Positions 53,426-62,760 of a DNA stretch of 64,000 nucleotides are shown in pieces. Location: contig OZ251224.1 in NCBI GenBank assembly GCA_965240325.2, positions 2,790,001-2,854,000 of the forward strand, read 5' to 3'. Origin of the DNA: Rebecca billardiae RCC1528 (lineage: Eukaryota > Haptophyta). A program made the translations under genes and the position numbers. The number at the start of each line of letters is the position of its first letter. Positions within the stretch are counted from its first letter, which is position 1. Below the pieces are notes generated by a model. It was given only the letters and a program-made list of their open reading frames with translations. It had not been told where the DNA came from and did no database searches.

Positions 53426-53564
53426 AGGAGAAGCTGACGCTTGTATTGGACTTGTAACCGTCCTACTTCACACAGAAGTGAACTCTCACGCCCGGCCGTC
53501 CACGATTGATTAGGGGAATGTCGTGGACGCGGTTTTTTTCTCCGTGATGCATCTGTAGAGAGGG

Positions 53565-53707
53565 TCTCAAAATTCGAAACTCGGTCTCCGCCAGCCCTAA
53601 AAATCGGCCCCCGCGTCCCTTTTTCTTGATCAAAGATCTTTTTGAAACGTGGTTCCGGCCCGCTGGTGCGGGCTCCACGCTGCGCGCTCCGCCCTGCACC
53701 GCGGGCC
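53565..53707 (-). repeat. Short dispersed repeat R1, copy 3
   Basis: Opposite orientation to copy 2 and nearly identical to it. Together they bracket the 4.8-kb region holding inverted copies B and C. Confidence 0.92.
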
Positions 53708-53911
53708 ATGACATCATCACGACGAGCAGTGACACTTACGACGAGTATATAGCAGCATATCGCAATGATGATGCTCGCATATGACGGAATTATTCAGCGC
53801 TGAGTCGCCGGCCGGCGGCGGCCTGGCGCCTCCGCGGTGTGCTCGCGCCAGAATAATTGCGCGACGATGGTCGATGGACGGCGGCGGAGCTTGCACGACC
53901 GCGGTATGGGC

Positions 53912-55219
53912 TCAGCCGACCTTCGCAGTGCCCCCGGCAGCCCCAGCCCGCACACCGTCGCCTTGCAACGTTTGCGGCCGGGGCCGCGCGGCCGGCCCTC
54001 CGGCCTCGGCACCGTCCGCCTCCGCGTTGAGGAACTTGACCCAGCGGTCAGCGATGCTCTCGTTGGGCGTGTACAACGCGTCGTTCGTCTCGTCCAGCCC
54101 AACGCGCACGCGGTCCTCCGCGGTGAACTCCCACCAGTTCGCCATCAGCTCGAGGATCTCGTTCCGGCGGGGCGTGTGCGCGTGCTCGACGAACGTGACC
54201 ACCCAGCTGCGCGCGACGCGCCGGTCGATCGCGTCGCCCGCGCGCCGCGTGGCTGCGCGCAGCGCGGCGCGCTGCTCGTCTGCCTCCGCCACGTGCACCT
54301 GCAGCGCGCTGCTCAGCCGCGCGAGCTGCCCCTCCGCGCCGCGCGCGATCAGCTGCGCCTGCTCGAGCTCGCGCTCGAGGGTCGCGCACCGCTGCTGCGA
54401 CGCGTCGCGCTCGGCGCGCGCGGCGGCAAGCGCGGGCGCGTGCGACACCTCAAGAGCACGCGCGCGCTCGCGGAGGCTCGCCGCCTCCGCCTGCGCGAGC
54501 TCTGCGCGCGCGCGCCAGGTCACGCCGTCCTCACCGTCGCCACCCGCGCCGCCCGCGCCGCCCGAGCCCGCGCCGGACCCGCCGCCGAGGAGGTTGAGGT
54601 CGTCCAGCATCCGGTCGCGCGCGCGCAGCTGCTCCTGCAGAGACACGACGCGTCCTCGCAGCTCGTCCAGCTCGCCGCTCATCGCGTCGCGCGCGGCGGC
54701 CTCGCGCTGCGCGGCCTCGTGCCGGAGCCGGTCGTTCGCCGCCGCCCACGACGCTTCGCGCTCGACCACGGCCGCGCGCACCTCGCGCTCGGTGGCGCAC
54801 TCCGCCTCGAGCTCGGCGAGCTCGGCGGCGAGCGTCGACTCGACCGTGAACTGCATGCCGGACCACTCCTGCAGGAGCCTCCGCTGCGCGCGGCGCACGG
54901 CGTCGTCGACGGCGTCGTGCTGAGGATGCGGCTGCTTCTCGGCGGGCTCGACCTCGGCCTGGCGATCGGCACGCTCAGCGTGTGGTGGCGGCACTCCCGG
55001 CGCGTGCTGCCGCGTCTGCTCGGGCATAGTCTCGGCCGTGCCGCGCGCCCTCTCGGGGGGGCCTCGCTCGTCCTCCTCGCTCGCGCTCTCGTCCTCATCG
55101 TCCTCGTCGTCCTCGTCGTCGTCACCGTCCACCGCGTCGAGCGGCGTGAGCACGCCGGCATCGACGAGCAGGCCCAACACCCCAGCCCCCGAGAGGCGTG
55201 CTGGCTGCTGCGACGCCAT
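53912..55219 (-). CDS. Golgin-type coiled-coil protein with GRAB/GRIP-like C-terminal domain, 435 aa
   Basis: Single exon. The start is the ATG giving MASQQPARLSGAGVLGLLVD; an upstream in-frame ATG exists but runs into the shared promoter. An acidic stretch (DDDEDDEDDEDE) precedes long heptad-rich helices (about 115-325), then AIDRRVARSWVVTFVEHAHT and RRNEILELMANWWEFTAEDR, VRVGL (about 333-375). That last segment matches the GRAB domain of GMAP-210/Rud3-type golgins and plant golgin candidates, which binds Arf1-GTP at the Golgi. It therefore probably tethers vesicles at Golgi membranes. The coiled coil is shorter than in most golgins. A further segment (NESIADRWVKFLNAEAD) follows the GRAB-like part. 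Head-to-head with the Rtf1 gene. Confidence 0.85.
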   Translation of the reverse strand: MASQQPARLSGAGVLGLLVDAGVLTPLDAVDGDDDEDDEDDEDESASEEDERGPPERARGTAETMPEQTRQHAPGVPPPHAERADRQAEVEPAEKQPHPQHDAVDDAVRRAQRRLLQEWSGMQFTVESTLAAELAELEAECATEREVRAAVVEREASWAAANDRLRHEAAQREAAARDAMSGELDELRGRVVSLQEQLRARDRMLDDLNLLGGGSGAGSGGAGGAGGDGEDGVTWRARAELAQAEAASLRERARALEVSHAPALAAARAERDASQQRCATLERELEQAQLIARGAEGQLARLSSALQVHVAEADEQRAALRAATRRAGDAIDRRVARSWVVTFVEHAHTPRRNEILELMANWWEFTAEDRVRVGLDETNDALYTPNESIADRWVKFLNAEADGAEAGGPAARPRPQTLQGDGVRAGAAGGTAKVG

Positions 55220-55311
55220 CGATGTGCCTTGAAAGTCGGCCCGCGTCCGGCGGTCCGGGCGCGGCAGCCATCCTCTTCTCGTGCGCACGCCGCGCGCCGT
55301 GGCCGCCGAGC
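55220..55311. promoter_or_regulatory. Bidirectional promoter region, golgin / Rtf1
   Basis: Only 92 bp separate the divergent ATGs, the shortest such gap in the window. No TATA box is seen; the 5' UTRs of both genes must be very short or overlap. Confidence 0.55.
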
Positions 55312-57554
55312 ATGAGCAAGCAGGTGCGACGGCGCAATGCGGTGGTGGACGAGGCCGACGAGGCGGAGGAGTCGGATGAGGAGGAGGGCTTGGAGCAGCA
55401 GCTGCGCCGCAAGACGAACGCGCAGCGCATCGCCGCGTCGGGCAAGCGTCCGCGCAGCCTCGCGGCCGAGCGCGAGTCCGACTCGTCCGAAGACGAGGAC
55501 ACGTTCCGCGACGAGTACACGTACAAGGTGCCGGGTGACGCGGGGCTGTACAAGGATGTGAACGACTACAACCGGCTGATGGGCCTCTCCGAGTTCGACC
55601 GCGAGATGGAGATCGCCGAGCGCGAGGAGATCCGCCAGAAGAACCTCGAGCAGTTTGAGCGCCGGCGGGAGATTGCGCGCGAGAAGAAGCGCGTGAAGAA
55701 GCAGGAGGAGGAGGCGCGGGCGAAGCGTGCGCGCAGCACGGGCCGGGCGGCTGAGAAGGCCTCCGCCGGCGCGGCCGACGCCGCCGACCCCGCCGTGCCC
55801 CTCGACCCCAAGCAGCAGCTGCTCGCCGAGATGCGCGAGGCGCGGGAGAAGCGTCAGCAGCAGCAGCAAAAGGGTTCGAAGGAGAAGGACAAGCCGTCGC
55901 ACGCCGCCTCGCGCGCGGCGAGGGCGGCGGGCGCGGACGCGGACGACGAGGCGTACGTGCCCGACACGGGCCGCGCGGACGCCGAGCTCGACGCCGCCGA
56001 CGAGGCGGGTGACGACGACGAGCCCGCCGGCGGCCGCGGCGCGAGGCGGCACGCGCGCGCCGCCGCGGCCGGCCCGGAGAGCGGCGCCGCCGACGATCTT
56101 GGGGAGGATGCGGGGAGCCAGCCCGCGCCGTACGAGCAGCTCGAGCGGATCCGGCTGACGCGCAACCGGCTGGAGGCGTGGCTCGACGAGCCCTTCTTCG
56201 ACGAGGTCGTCGTCGGCACCTTCGTCCGCGTCGGCATCGGCTCGGACGGCGCGGACAACGTCTATCGCGTTGCGGAGGTGACGGGTGTGACGGCCGGCGA
56301 CTCGGGCGCCGCGTACGCGCTCGGGCAGAAGTCGACGCGGAAGCGGCTGATCCTCGAGATCGCGGGCTCGCGCCGGCCGTTCAACATGTCGTTCGTCTCC
56401 AACGCCAACTTCACCCCCGACGAGCTGCGCAAGTACCGCAAGCTGCTCGAGGAGCGCATGCTGCCACGAAAGTCGCAGGCGGCGGTCGACTCCAAGGTGG
56501 CGCGGCTCAAGCGCGCTAAGGACCATGTGTACTCCGAGCAGGCGCGCGCGCGGCGCGGCGCGGGTGGTGGTGCTGCGCGCGTGTGTGGCGCGCGCGCGCT
56601 CGGCGACCTCTCGGCTCGTTCGCCCTCTCACCGTGCCATGCCCCCTCCTCTCGCGCGACCCCGCCGCGCGCGCGCGCCTCACTGGCGGCGGCTCCGGTTG
56701 GTTACCGGTGGGTGCAGGAGGTGGCGGCCATGCTGGAGAAAAAGCTCGACGAGAAGAAGATCATCGGCAGCACGGCGATGCGCCGGCAGGACCTGATCAA
56801 CCGGCGCGACGCCGCGCAGGAGAAGGGCAACACCGCCGAGGTCTCGCGCCTCAACGGCCTACTTTCGGAGATCGACCAACGGGCCGCGGAGCAGCGGCGC
56901 GCGGTCGAGGGTGCCGCGCTGCCCTCTGCGGCCGCGCACGGCATCTCGAGCATCAACGAGCGGAACCGGCGGATCGAGCGGCAGGCCGCGGAAGTGATCT
57001 CGCGCGCGGCGGCGCAGCGCGCGGAGCGCGGCGCCGAGGACGACACGCTCGATCCGTTCGCGCGGCGCGAGACTCGGCCGTCCATGTACTGGCATGTCTC
57101 CGCGCCGCCCAAGCCCGCGGCTGCGGCCGCCGCGCCGGCCGCCGAGCCCGCCGCCTCCGCCGCCGCGTCCACAGCCGACCCGAAGCTCGCCAAGCTGATG
57201 CGCGAGCCGACGAGCGAGTTCTTCGGCGCCGGGAGCGGCGCGGATGGCGCCGGCGCCGGCGCCGACGGCGCGCGCGCGGCGAACGGCGGCGCCGACGGCG
57301 GCGGTCCCGACGCGGGCGCGCGGGCGCACGGATCAGACGTGCCGCCCCTCGTGGCGGCGCACGCCGTCGACGTCGAGATCGAGATCATCGACGCAAAGCC
57401 GGCGCCGGCGCGGGCGAACGCGTCGGCGGCGGGGCTCGCGCCCGACGCGAAGGCGCTCGAGAGCGTGATCGCGCTCATCTCCAGCTCCGCGCTCGGCAGC
57501 GCTGCCAAGCGCATCAGCCTGAGCGACTACCGCCAGCGCCGGATGGGCATGTGA
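55312..57554 (+). CDS. RTF1: RNA polymerase-associated protein Rtf1 (Plus-3 domain), 688 aa
   Basis: Two exons, 55312-56541 and 56718-57554. Rtf1 is part of or associated with the Paf1 complex, acting in Pol II elongation and promoting H2B ubiquitination in the nucleus. Visible: an acidic N-terminus (EADEAEESDEEEGLEQQ), YTYKVPGDAGLYKDVNDYNR, FDREMEIAEREEIRQK followed by a basic coiled coil, then the Plus-3 domain (about 276-390): LERIRLTRNRLEAWLDEPFF, VVGTFVRVGIGS, NVYRVAEVTGV, FVSNANFTPDELRKY. After the intron come EVAAMLEKKLDEKK, DLINRRDAAQEKGN and a low-complexity tail with a conserved-type end (KRISLSDYRQRRMGM). The splice that best restores the family sequence (DHVYSEQ-EVAAML) uses a GC donor, so this would be a GC-AG intron; a GT further downstream would add about seven residues. 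Confidence 0.93.
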
Positions 57555-58527
57555 GTTGCGACGACCCGCGGGCGGGCGTCAGGCGCGTGGCGCGCCCGCG
57601 GCCCGACCGCCGAGACCCGACGATCATGCACATGACTCAATAGCATGGCACGCTATCTGAAGAGCGCAGCCAGCAGTAGCAGGCTGCTGCCTGCAGGCGG
57701 CAGGCGCGTCGGACTGATGACGACCATATCCCCAAAATATATATGGCGGGCCGTAGGTCCGCCCCTTGTAGTGCCCGGGAAAAAGATAAGAAAAAGAAAC
57801 AGGAAAAAGAAAATCGCCTCGCAAAGAAAAGAAAATCGCCTCGCTCACTGCCGGGTCGCTTCGCTCACTACCGGGCGCCCTCGCAGCTCCCACTGGGGAC
57901 GCTCGGCCGAAAACCATCTGGCGCCTGGCGCGGAGCGCGTGGGCGGCGCGCGCCAGATCCAACGCCGGCGCGGACATCGTGAGAGGACTCCCGAGGGGGG
58001 TTTTCGCCCGATTCGCGATTGCTGCCCTCGTCGTCTCGCGTGCAGGTCGAACGGGGGCCAAAGTCGACGCGTTTGGAGGTACGCTCGACGCGTCGACACG
58101 ATCGTGTGACCTGGGGCGGTCCTCGCCCGACTTGCACGTCGAGCGCTCGCACGGACCATAGCATCACGCGCTGCGCACGATGGCCGCCTCGCTCGATTCA
58201 CCGCCGCGCGTCGAGTTCGGTGCGGAAAGGCCCTCATCACGAGGTGTCTCGCGGGCGGGAAGCGCCATCGCACGCGACGCAAAATTTGGCGCGGCCTTCT
58301 GAACACCATAACCGGAATCCACACACCGGACTGTCGCGTGCCCCGCGGTGACAAGGTCGGGCGCATGCAAATCCGTTTGCTACAGCTCAGCAGCTGTACC
58401 AGTTCCCGGCCAACCGCCGAAGGGCCGGCCCTTGTCCCGCCGGCGATCATCTTTCGCGATCGCGGCCAAAGATATCGCTCGGCGCTCGCGGTCCCTCACA
58501 GCCGAAAGCCCACGTCCGGCCTTCAGC

Positions 58528-59520
58528 ATGGCGTCGACGGTGACCAATGCGACGGAGGCGCAGCGCAAAGCGGCGTACGAGGCGCAGCGAACGCAGCTGC
58601 CGTGTCTGTCGCCGTGGCAGGAACCGCGTCTTGGCGAGTCGGCGGCCCTCGTCGCACAGCGCTATGACCGATCCCAGAGGCGCATCCGCCACGAGCTGAA
58701 ACGCAGAGCGTGCAACATTGTCGCCCCATCCTCCACCATGTCACGAGCGCTGCGGGACGAGGCCGACGTCGTGAAGCCAGTGGCACATGCGCTGCGCTTC
58801 CTGTGCCTGCTCGAGCAGCGCGTGCCCACCCTCGATCGCGAGTGGCACACGCTCTCGCACTGCGCGCGCGCGCACCGCCGACAGCTCCTGATACCGCCGA
58901 ACGTGCGGGTGCCGGACCTGTCGCGCGAAGCGGCGAGCGCCGACGAGCGCTTGGACCTGGACGCGTTGTTGCGCAGCGTGGCGGCCGTGCACGACGCCGA
59001 CGCGACCTTCGCCGAGCCCATCGTGCCCGGAGCGGACATCGGCATCCTCGCGACACACGATCTCAGCTGGCGGCAGGAGGAGATGCTGTCGCGTTATTAT
59101 TCGTCAGTGAGTCAGGTAGCTCACCATCATCTGTGTGTCGCATTGTTATTCGTCATCCTGCCCGTCAAACCGCTAAATAAAAGGCGCGAACCCGCTGGGG
59201 AAATATTGCGACAGCACTGGCACGGCCCGCCGACCCCCCCGCCCGCCAGGGCAGAGTTTTTGCCGCGCCAAAACGTATTTATGGCGGGCCGTAGGTCCGC
59301 CCCTTGTAGTGCCCGGGAAAAAGATAAGAAAAAGAAACAGGAAAAAGAAAATCGCCTCGCAAAGAAAAGAAAATCGCCTCGCTCACTGCCGGGTCGCTTC
59401 GCTCACTACCGGGCGCCCTCGCAGCTCCCACTGGGGACGCTCGGCCGAAAACCATCTGGCGCCTGGCGCGGAGCGCGTGGGCGGCGCGCGCCAGATCCAA
59501 CGCCGGCGCGGACATCGTGA
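58528..59520 (+). CDS. Unknown protein of 1538-bp array, copy 1 (330-aa frame)
   Basis: The frame starts at an ATG giving MASTVTNATEAQRKAAYEAQ and stays protein-like for about 190 residues, with charged helices (RYDRSQRRIRHELKRRAC, LDLDALLRSVAAVHDADATF) up to ATHDLSWRQEEMLSRYYSS. A perfect donor-like GTGAGT follows directly (59107), and beyond it the translation becomes low quality and runs across the unit junction into the next copy. So the real product is probably an exon ending there, with the next exon missing or unrecognised, or a truncated gene captured by the duplication. No family recognised. Confidence 0.45.
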   Translation: MASTVTNATEAQRKAAYEAQRTQLPCLSPWQEPRLGESAALVAQRYDRSQRRIRHELKRRACNIVAPSSTMSRALRDEADVVKPVAHALRFLCLLEQRVPTLDREWHTLSHCARAHRRQLLIPPNVRVPDLSREAASADERLDLDALLRSVAAVHDADATFAEPIVPGADIGILATHDLSWRQEEMLSRYYSSVSQVAHHHLCVALLFVILPVKPLNKRREPAGEILRQHWHGPPTPPPARAEFLPRQNVFMAGRRSAPCSAREKDKKKKQEKENRLAKKRKSPRSLPGRFAHYRAPSQLPLGTLGRKPSGAWRGARGRRAPDPTPARTS

Positions 59521-60065
59521 GAGGACTCCCGAGGGGGGTTTTCGCCCGATTCGCGATTGCTGCCCTCGTCGTCTCGCGTGCAGGTCGAACGGGGGCCAAA
59601 GTCGACGCGTTTGGAGGTACGCTCGACGCGTCGACACGATCGTGTGACCTGGGGCGGTCCTCGCCCGACTTGCACGTCGAGCGCTCGCACGGACCATAGC
59701 ATCACGCGCTGCGCACGATGGCCGCCTCGCTCGATTCACCGCCGCGCGTCGAGTTCGGTGCGGAAAGGCCCTCATCACGAGGTGTCTCGCGGGCGGGAAG
59801 CGCCATCGCACGCGACGCAAAATTTGGCGCGGCCTTCTGAACACCATAACCGGAATCCACACACCGGACTGTCGCGTGCCCCGCGGTGACAAGGTCGGGC
59901 GCATGCAAATCCGTTTGCTACAGCTCAGCAGCTGTACCAGTTCCCGGCCAACCGCCGAAGGGCCGGCCCTTGTCCCGCCGGCGATCATCTTTCGCGATCG
60001 CGGCCAAAGATATCGCTCGGCGCTCGCGGTCCCTCACAGCCGAAAGCCCACGTCCGGCCTTCAGC

Positions 60066-61058
60066 ATGGCGTCGACGGTGACCAATGCGACGGAGGCGCA
60101 GCGCAAAGCGGCGTACGAGGCGCAGCGAACGCAGCTGCCGTGTCTGTCGCCGTGGCAGGAACCGCGTCTTGGCGAGTCGGCGGCCCTCGTCGCACAGCGC
60201 TATGACCGATCCCAGAGGCGCATCCGCCACGAGCTGAAACGCAGAGCGTGCAACATTGTCGCCCCATCCTCCACCATGTCACGAGCGCTGCGGGACGAGG
60301 CCGACGTCGTGAAGCCAGTGGCACATGCGCTGCGCTTCCTGTGCCTGCTCGAGCAGCGCGTGCCCACCCTCGATCGCGAGTGGCACACGCTCTCGCACTG
60401 CGCGCGCGCGCACCGCCGACAGCTCCTGATACCGCCGAACGTGCGGGTGCCGGACCTGTCGCGCGAAGCGGCGAGCGCCGACGAGCGCTTGGACCTGGAC
60501 GCGTTGTTGCGCAGCGTGGCGGCCGTGCACGACGCCGACGCGACCTTCGCCGAGCCCATCGTGCCCGGAGCGGACATCGGCATCCTCGCGACACACGATC
60601 TCAGCTGGCGGCAGGAGGAGATGCTGTCGCGTTATTATTCGTCAGTGAGTCAGGTAGCTCACCATCATCTGTGTGTCGCATTGTTATTCGTCATCCTGCC
60701 CGTCAAACCGCTAAATAAAAGGCGCGAACCCGCTGGGGAAATATTGCGACAGCACTGGCACGGCCCGCCGACCCCCCCGCCCGCCAGGGCAGAGTTTTTG
60801 CCGCGCCAAAACGTATTTATGGCGGGCCGTAGGTCCGCCCCTTGTAGTGCCCGGGAAAAAGATAAGAAAAAGAAACAGGAAAAAGAAAATCGCCTCGCAA
60901 AGAAAAGAAAATCGCCTCGCTCACTGCCGGGTCGCTTCGCTCACTACCGGGCGCCCTCGCAGCTCCCACTGGGGACGCTCGGCCGAAAACCATCTGGCGC
61001 CTGGCGCGGAGCGCGTGGGCGGCGCGCGCCAGATCCAACGCCGGCGCGGACATCGTGA
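60066..61058 (+). CDS. Unknown protein of 1538-bp array, copy 2 (330-aa frame)
   Basis: Same frame and deduced protein as copy 1, again reading through the unit junction. Confidence 0.45.
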   Translation: MASTVTNATEAQRKAAYEAQRTQLPCLSPWQEPRLGESAALVAQRYDRSQRRIRHELKRRACNIVAPSSTMSRALRDEADVVKPVAHALRFLCLLEQRVPTLDREWHTLSHCARAHRRQLLIPPNVRVPDLSREAASADERLDLDALLRSVAAVHDADATFAEPIVPGADIGILATHDLSWRQEEMLSRYYSSVSQVAHHHLCVALLFVILPVKPLNKRREPAGEILRQHWHGPPTPPPARAEFLPRQNVFMAGRRSAPCSAREKDKKKKQEKENRLAKKRKSPRSLPGRFAHYRAPSQLPLGTLGRKPSGAWRGARGRRAPDPTPARTS

Positions 61059-61603
61059 GAGGACTCCCGAGGGGGGTTTTCGCCCGATTCGCGATTGCTG
61101 CCCTCGTCGTCTCGCGTGCAGGTCGAACGGGGGCCAAAGTCGACGCGTTTGGAGGTACGCTCGACGCGTCGACACGATCGTGTGACCTGGGGCGGTCCTC
61201 GCCCGACTTGCACGTCGAGCGCTCGCACGGACCATAGCATCACGCGCTGCGCACGATGGCCGCCTCGCTCGATTCACCGCCGCGCGTCGAGTTCGGTGCG
61301 GAAAGGCCCTCATCACGAGGTGTCTCGCGGGCGGGAAGCGCCATCGCACGCGACGCAAAATTTGGCGCGGCCTTCTGAACACCATAACCGGAATCCACAC
61401 ACCGGACTGTCGCGTGCCCCGCGGTGACAAGGTCGGGCGCATGCAAATCCGTTTGCTACAGCTCAGCAGCTGTACCAGTTCCCGGCCAACCGCCGAAGGG
61501 CCGGCCCTTGTCCCGCCGGCGATCATCTTTCGCGATCGCGGCCAAAGATATCGCTCGGCGCTCGCGGTCCCTCACAGCCGAAAGCCCACGTCCGGCCTTC
61601 AGC

Positions 61604-62341
61604 ATGGCGTCGACGGTGACCAATGCGACGGAGGCGCAGCGCAAAGCGGCGTACGAGGCGCAGCGAACGCAGCTGCCGTGTCTGTCGCCGTGGCAGGAAC
61701 CGCGTCTTGGCGAGTCGGCGGCCCTCGTCGCACAGCGCTATGACCGATCCCAGAGGCGCATCCGCCACGAGCTGAAACGCAGAGCGTGCAACATTGTCGC
61801 CCCATCCTCCACCATGTCACGAGCGCTGCGGGACGAGGCCGACGTCGTGAAGCCAGTGGCACATGCGCTGCGCTTCCTGTGCCTGCTCGAGCAGCGCGTG
61901 CCCACCCTCGATCGCGAGTGGCACACGCTCTCGCACTGCGCGCGCGCGCACCGCCGACAGCTCCTGATACCGCCGAACGTGCGGGTGCCGGACCTGTCGC
62001 GCGAAGCGGCGAGCGCCGACGAGCGCTTGGACCTGGACGCGTTGTTGCGCAGCGTGGCGGCCGTGCACGACGCCGACGCGACCTTCGCCGAGCCCATCGT
62101 GCCCGGAGCGGACATCGGCATCCTCGCGACACACGATCTCAGCTGGCGGCAGGAGGAGATGCTGTCGCGTTATTATTCGTCAGTGAGTCAGGTAGCTCAC
62201 CATCATCTGTGTGTCGCATTGTTATTCGTCATCCTGCCCGTCAAACCGCTAAATAAAAGGCGCGAACCCGCTGGGGAAATATTGCGACAGCACTGGCACG
62301 GCCCGCCGACCCCCCCGCCCGCCAGGGCAGAGTTTTTATAA
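61604..62341 (+). CDS. Unknown protein of 1538-bp array, copy 3 (245-aa frame)
   Basis: Identical to the other copies until the truncated end of the array, where unrelated flanking sequence supplies a TAA stop. Confidence 0.45.
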   Translation: MASTVTNATEAQRKAAYEAQRTQLPCLSPWQEPRLGESAALVAQRYDRSQRRIRHELKRRACNIVAPSSTMSRALRDEADVVKPVAHALRFLCLLEQRVPTLDREWHTLSHCARAHRRQLLIPPNVRVPDLSREAASADERLDLDALLRSVAAVHDADATFAEPIVPGADIGILATHDLSWRQEEMLSRYYSSVSQVAHHHLCVALLFVILPVKPLNKRREPAGEILRQHWHGPPTPPPARAEFL

Positions 62342-62760
62342 TTATAATAAACTAAAACGGTCCGCGCGCGCGCCTGGCCCTGGCCCCTGTGGCCTGTGCC
62401 CTGATGGCTGATGTGACTGATGTCCGGTCGTAGCACTCGTAGTGTCAGGCATCAGTAAGCAGGCTATATAGCACTTAGCACGGCGGCAGCACAACCGACG
62501 ATGCACAATAATGGTCCGCCGCCTGCTCTCTGATCATCAGACATCAGATCAGGGGAGACCGAGGTCCGAGGGAATAATAATCTGCTGGCCAGATGCAACC
62601 TGAACTCTGAAGGGCCCATCATCACGCAGAGTGCGGGCGCCTCGGCGACATGGGCATGGCACACGACGGTGACCCTCGATCGATCGCGCAGGGCTTGTGC
62701 GCCATCGGCCGAGCGCCGCCACGGTCAGCCCCGGGTCAGCGGTGCGGAGCAGCCGTCCGA
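62338..62760. other. Intergenic region without recognised features
   Basis: An AT-rich start, then mixed sequence. No convincing frame, repeat or RNA-like structure was seen between the 1538-bp array and the minus-strand gene. Confidence 0.6.

Larger units (their letters stand above)
57743..62337. repeat. 3 x 1538-bp tandem array
   Basis: Units at 57743-59280, 59281-60818 and 60819-62337; the last lacks about 19 bp of its end. Each unit begins ATGGCGGGCCGTAGGTCCGCC. No difference between units was noticed. Each carries one plus-strand frame and a candidate AATAAA (59176 in unit 1). Confidence 0.97.

Noticed and set aside
54679-56682. 667-aa minus-strand frame opposite Rtf1
   Set aside because: Antisense of a high-GC coding exon; runs through the golgin gene in a different frame and shows no domain.
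57845-58450. 201-aa minus-strand frame in each 1538-bp unit
   Set aside because: Arg-rich composition with no ordered segments; the plus-strand frame is more protein-like.
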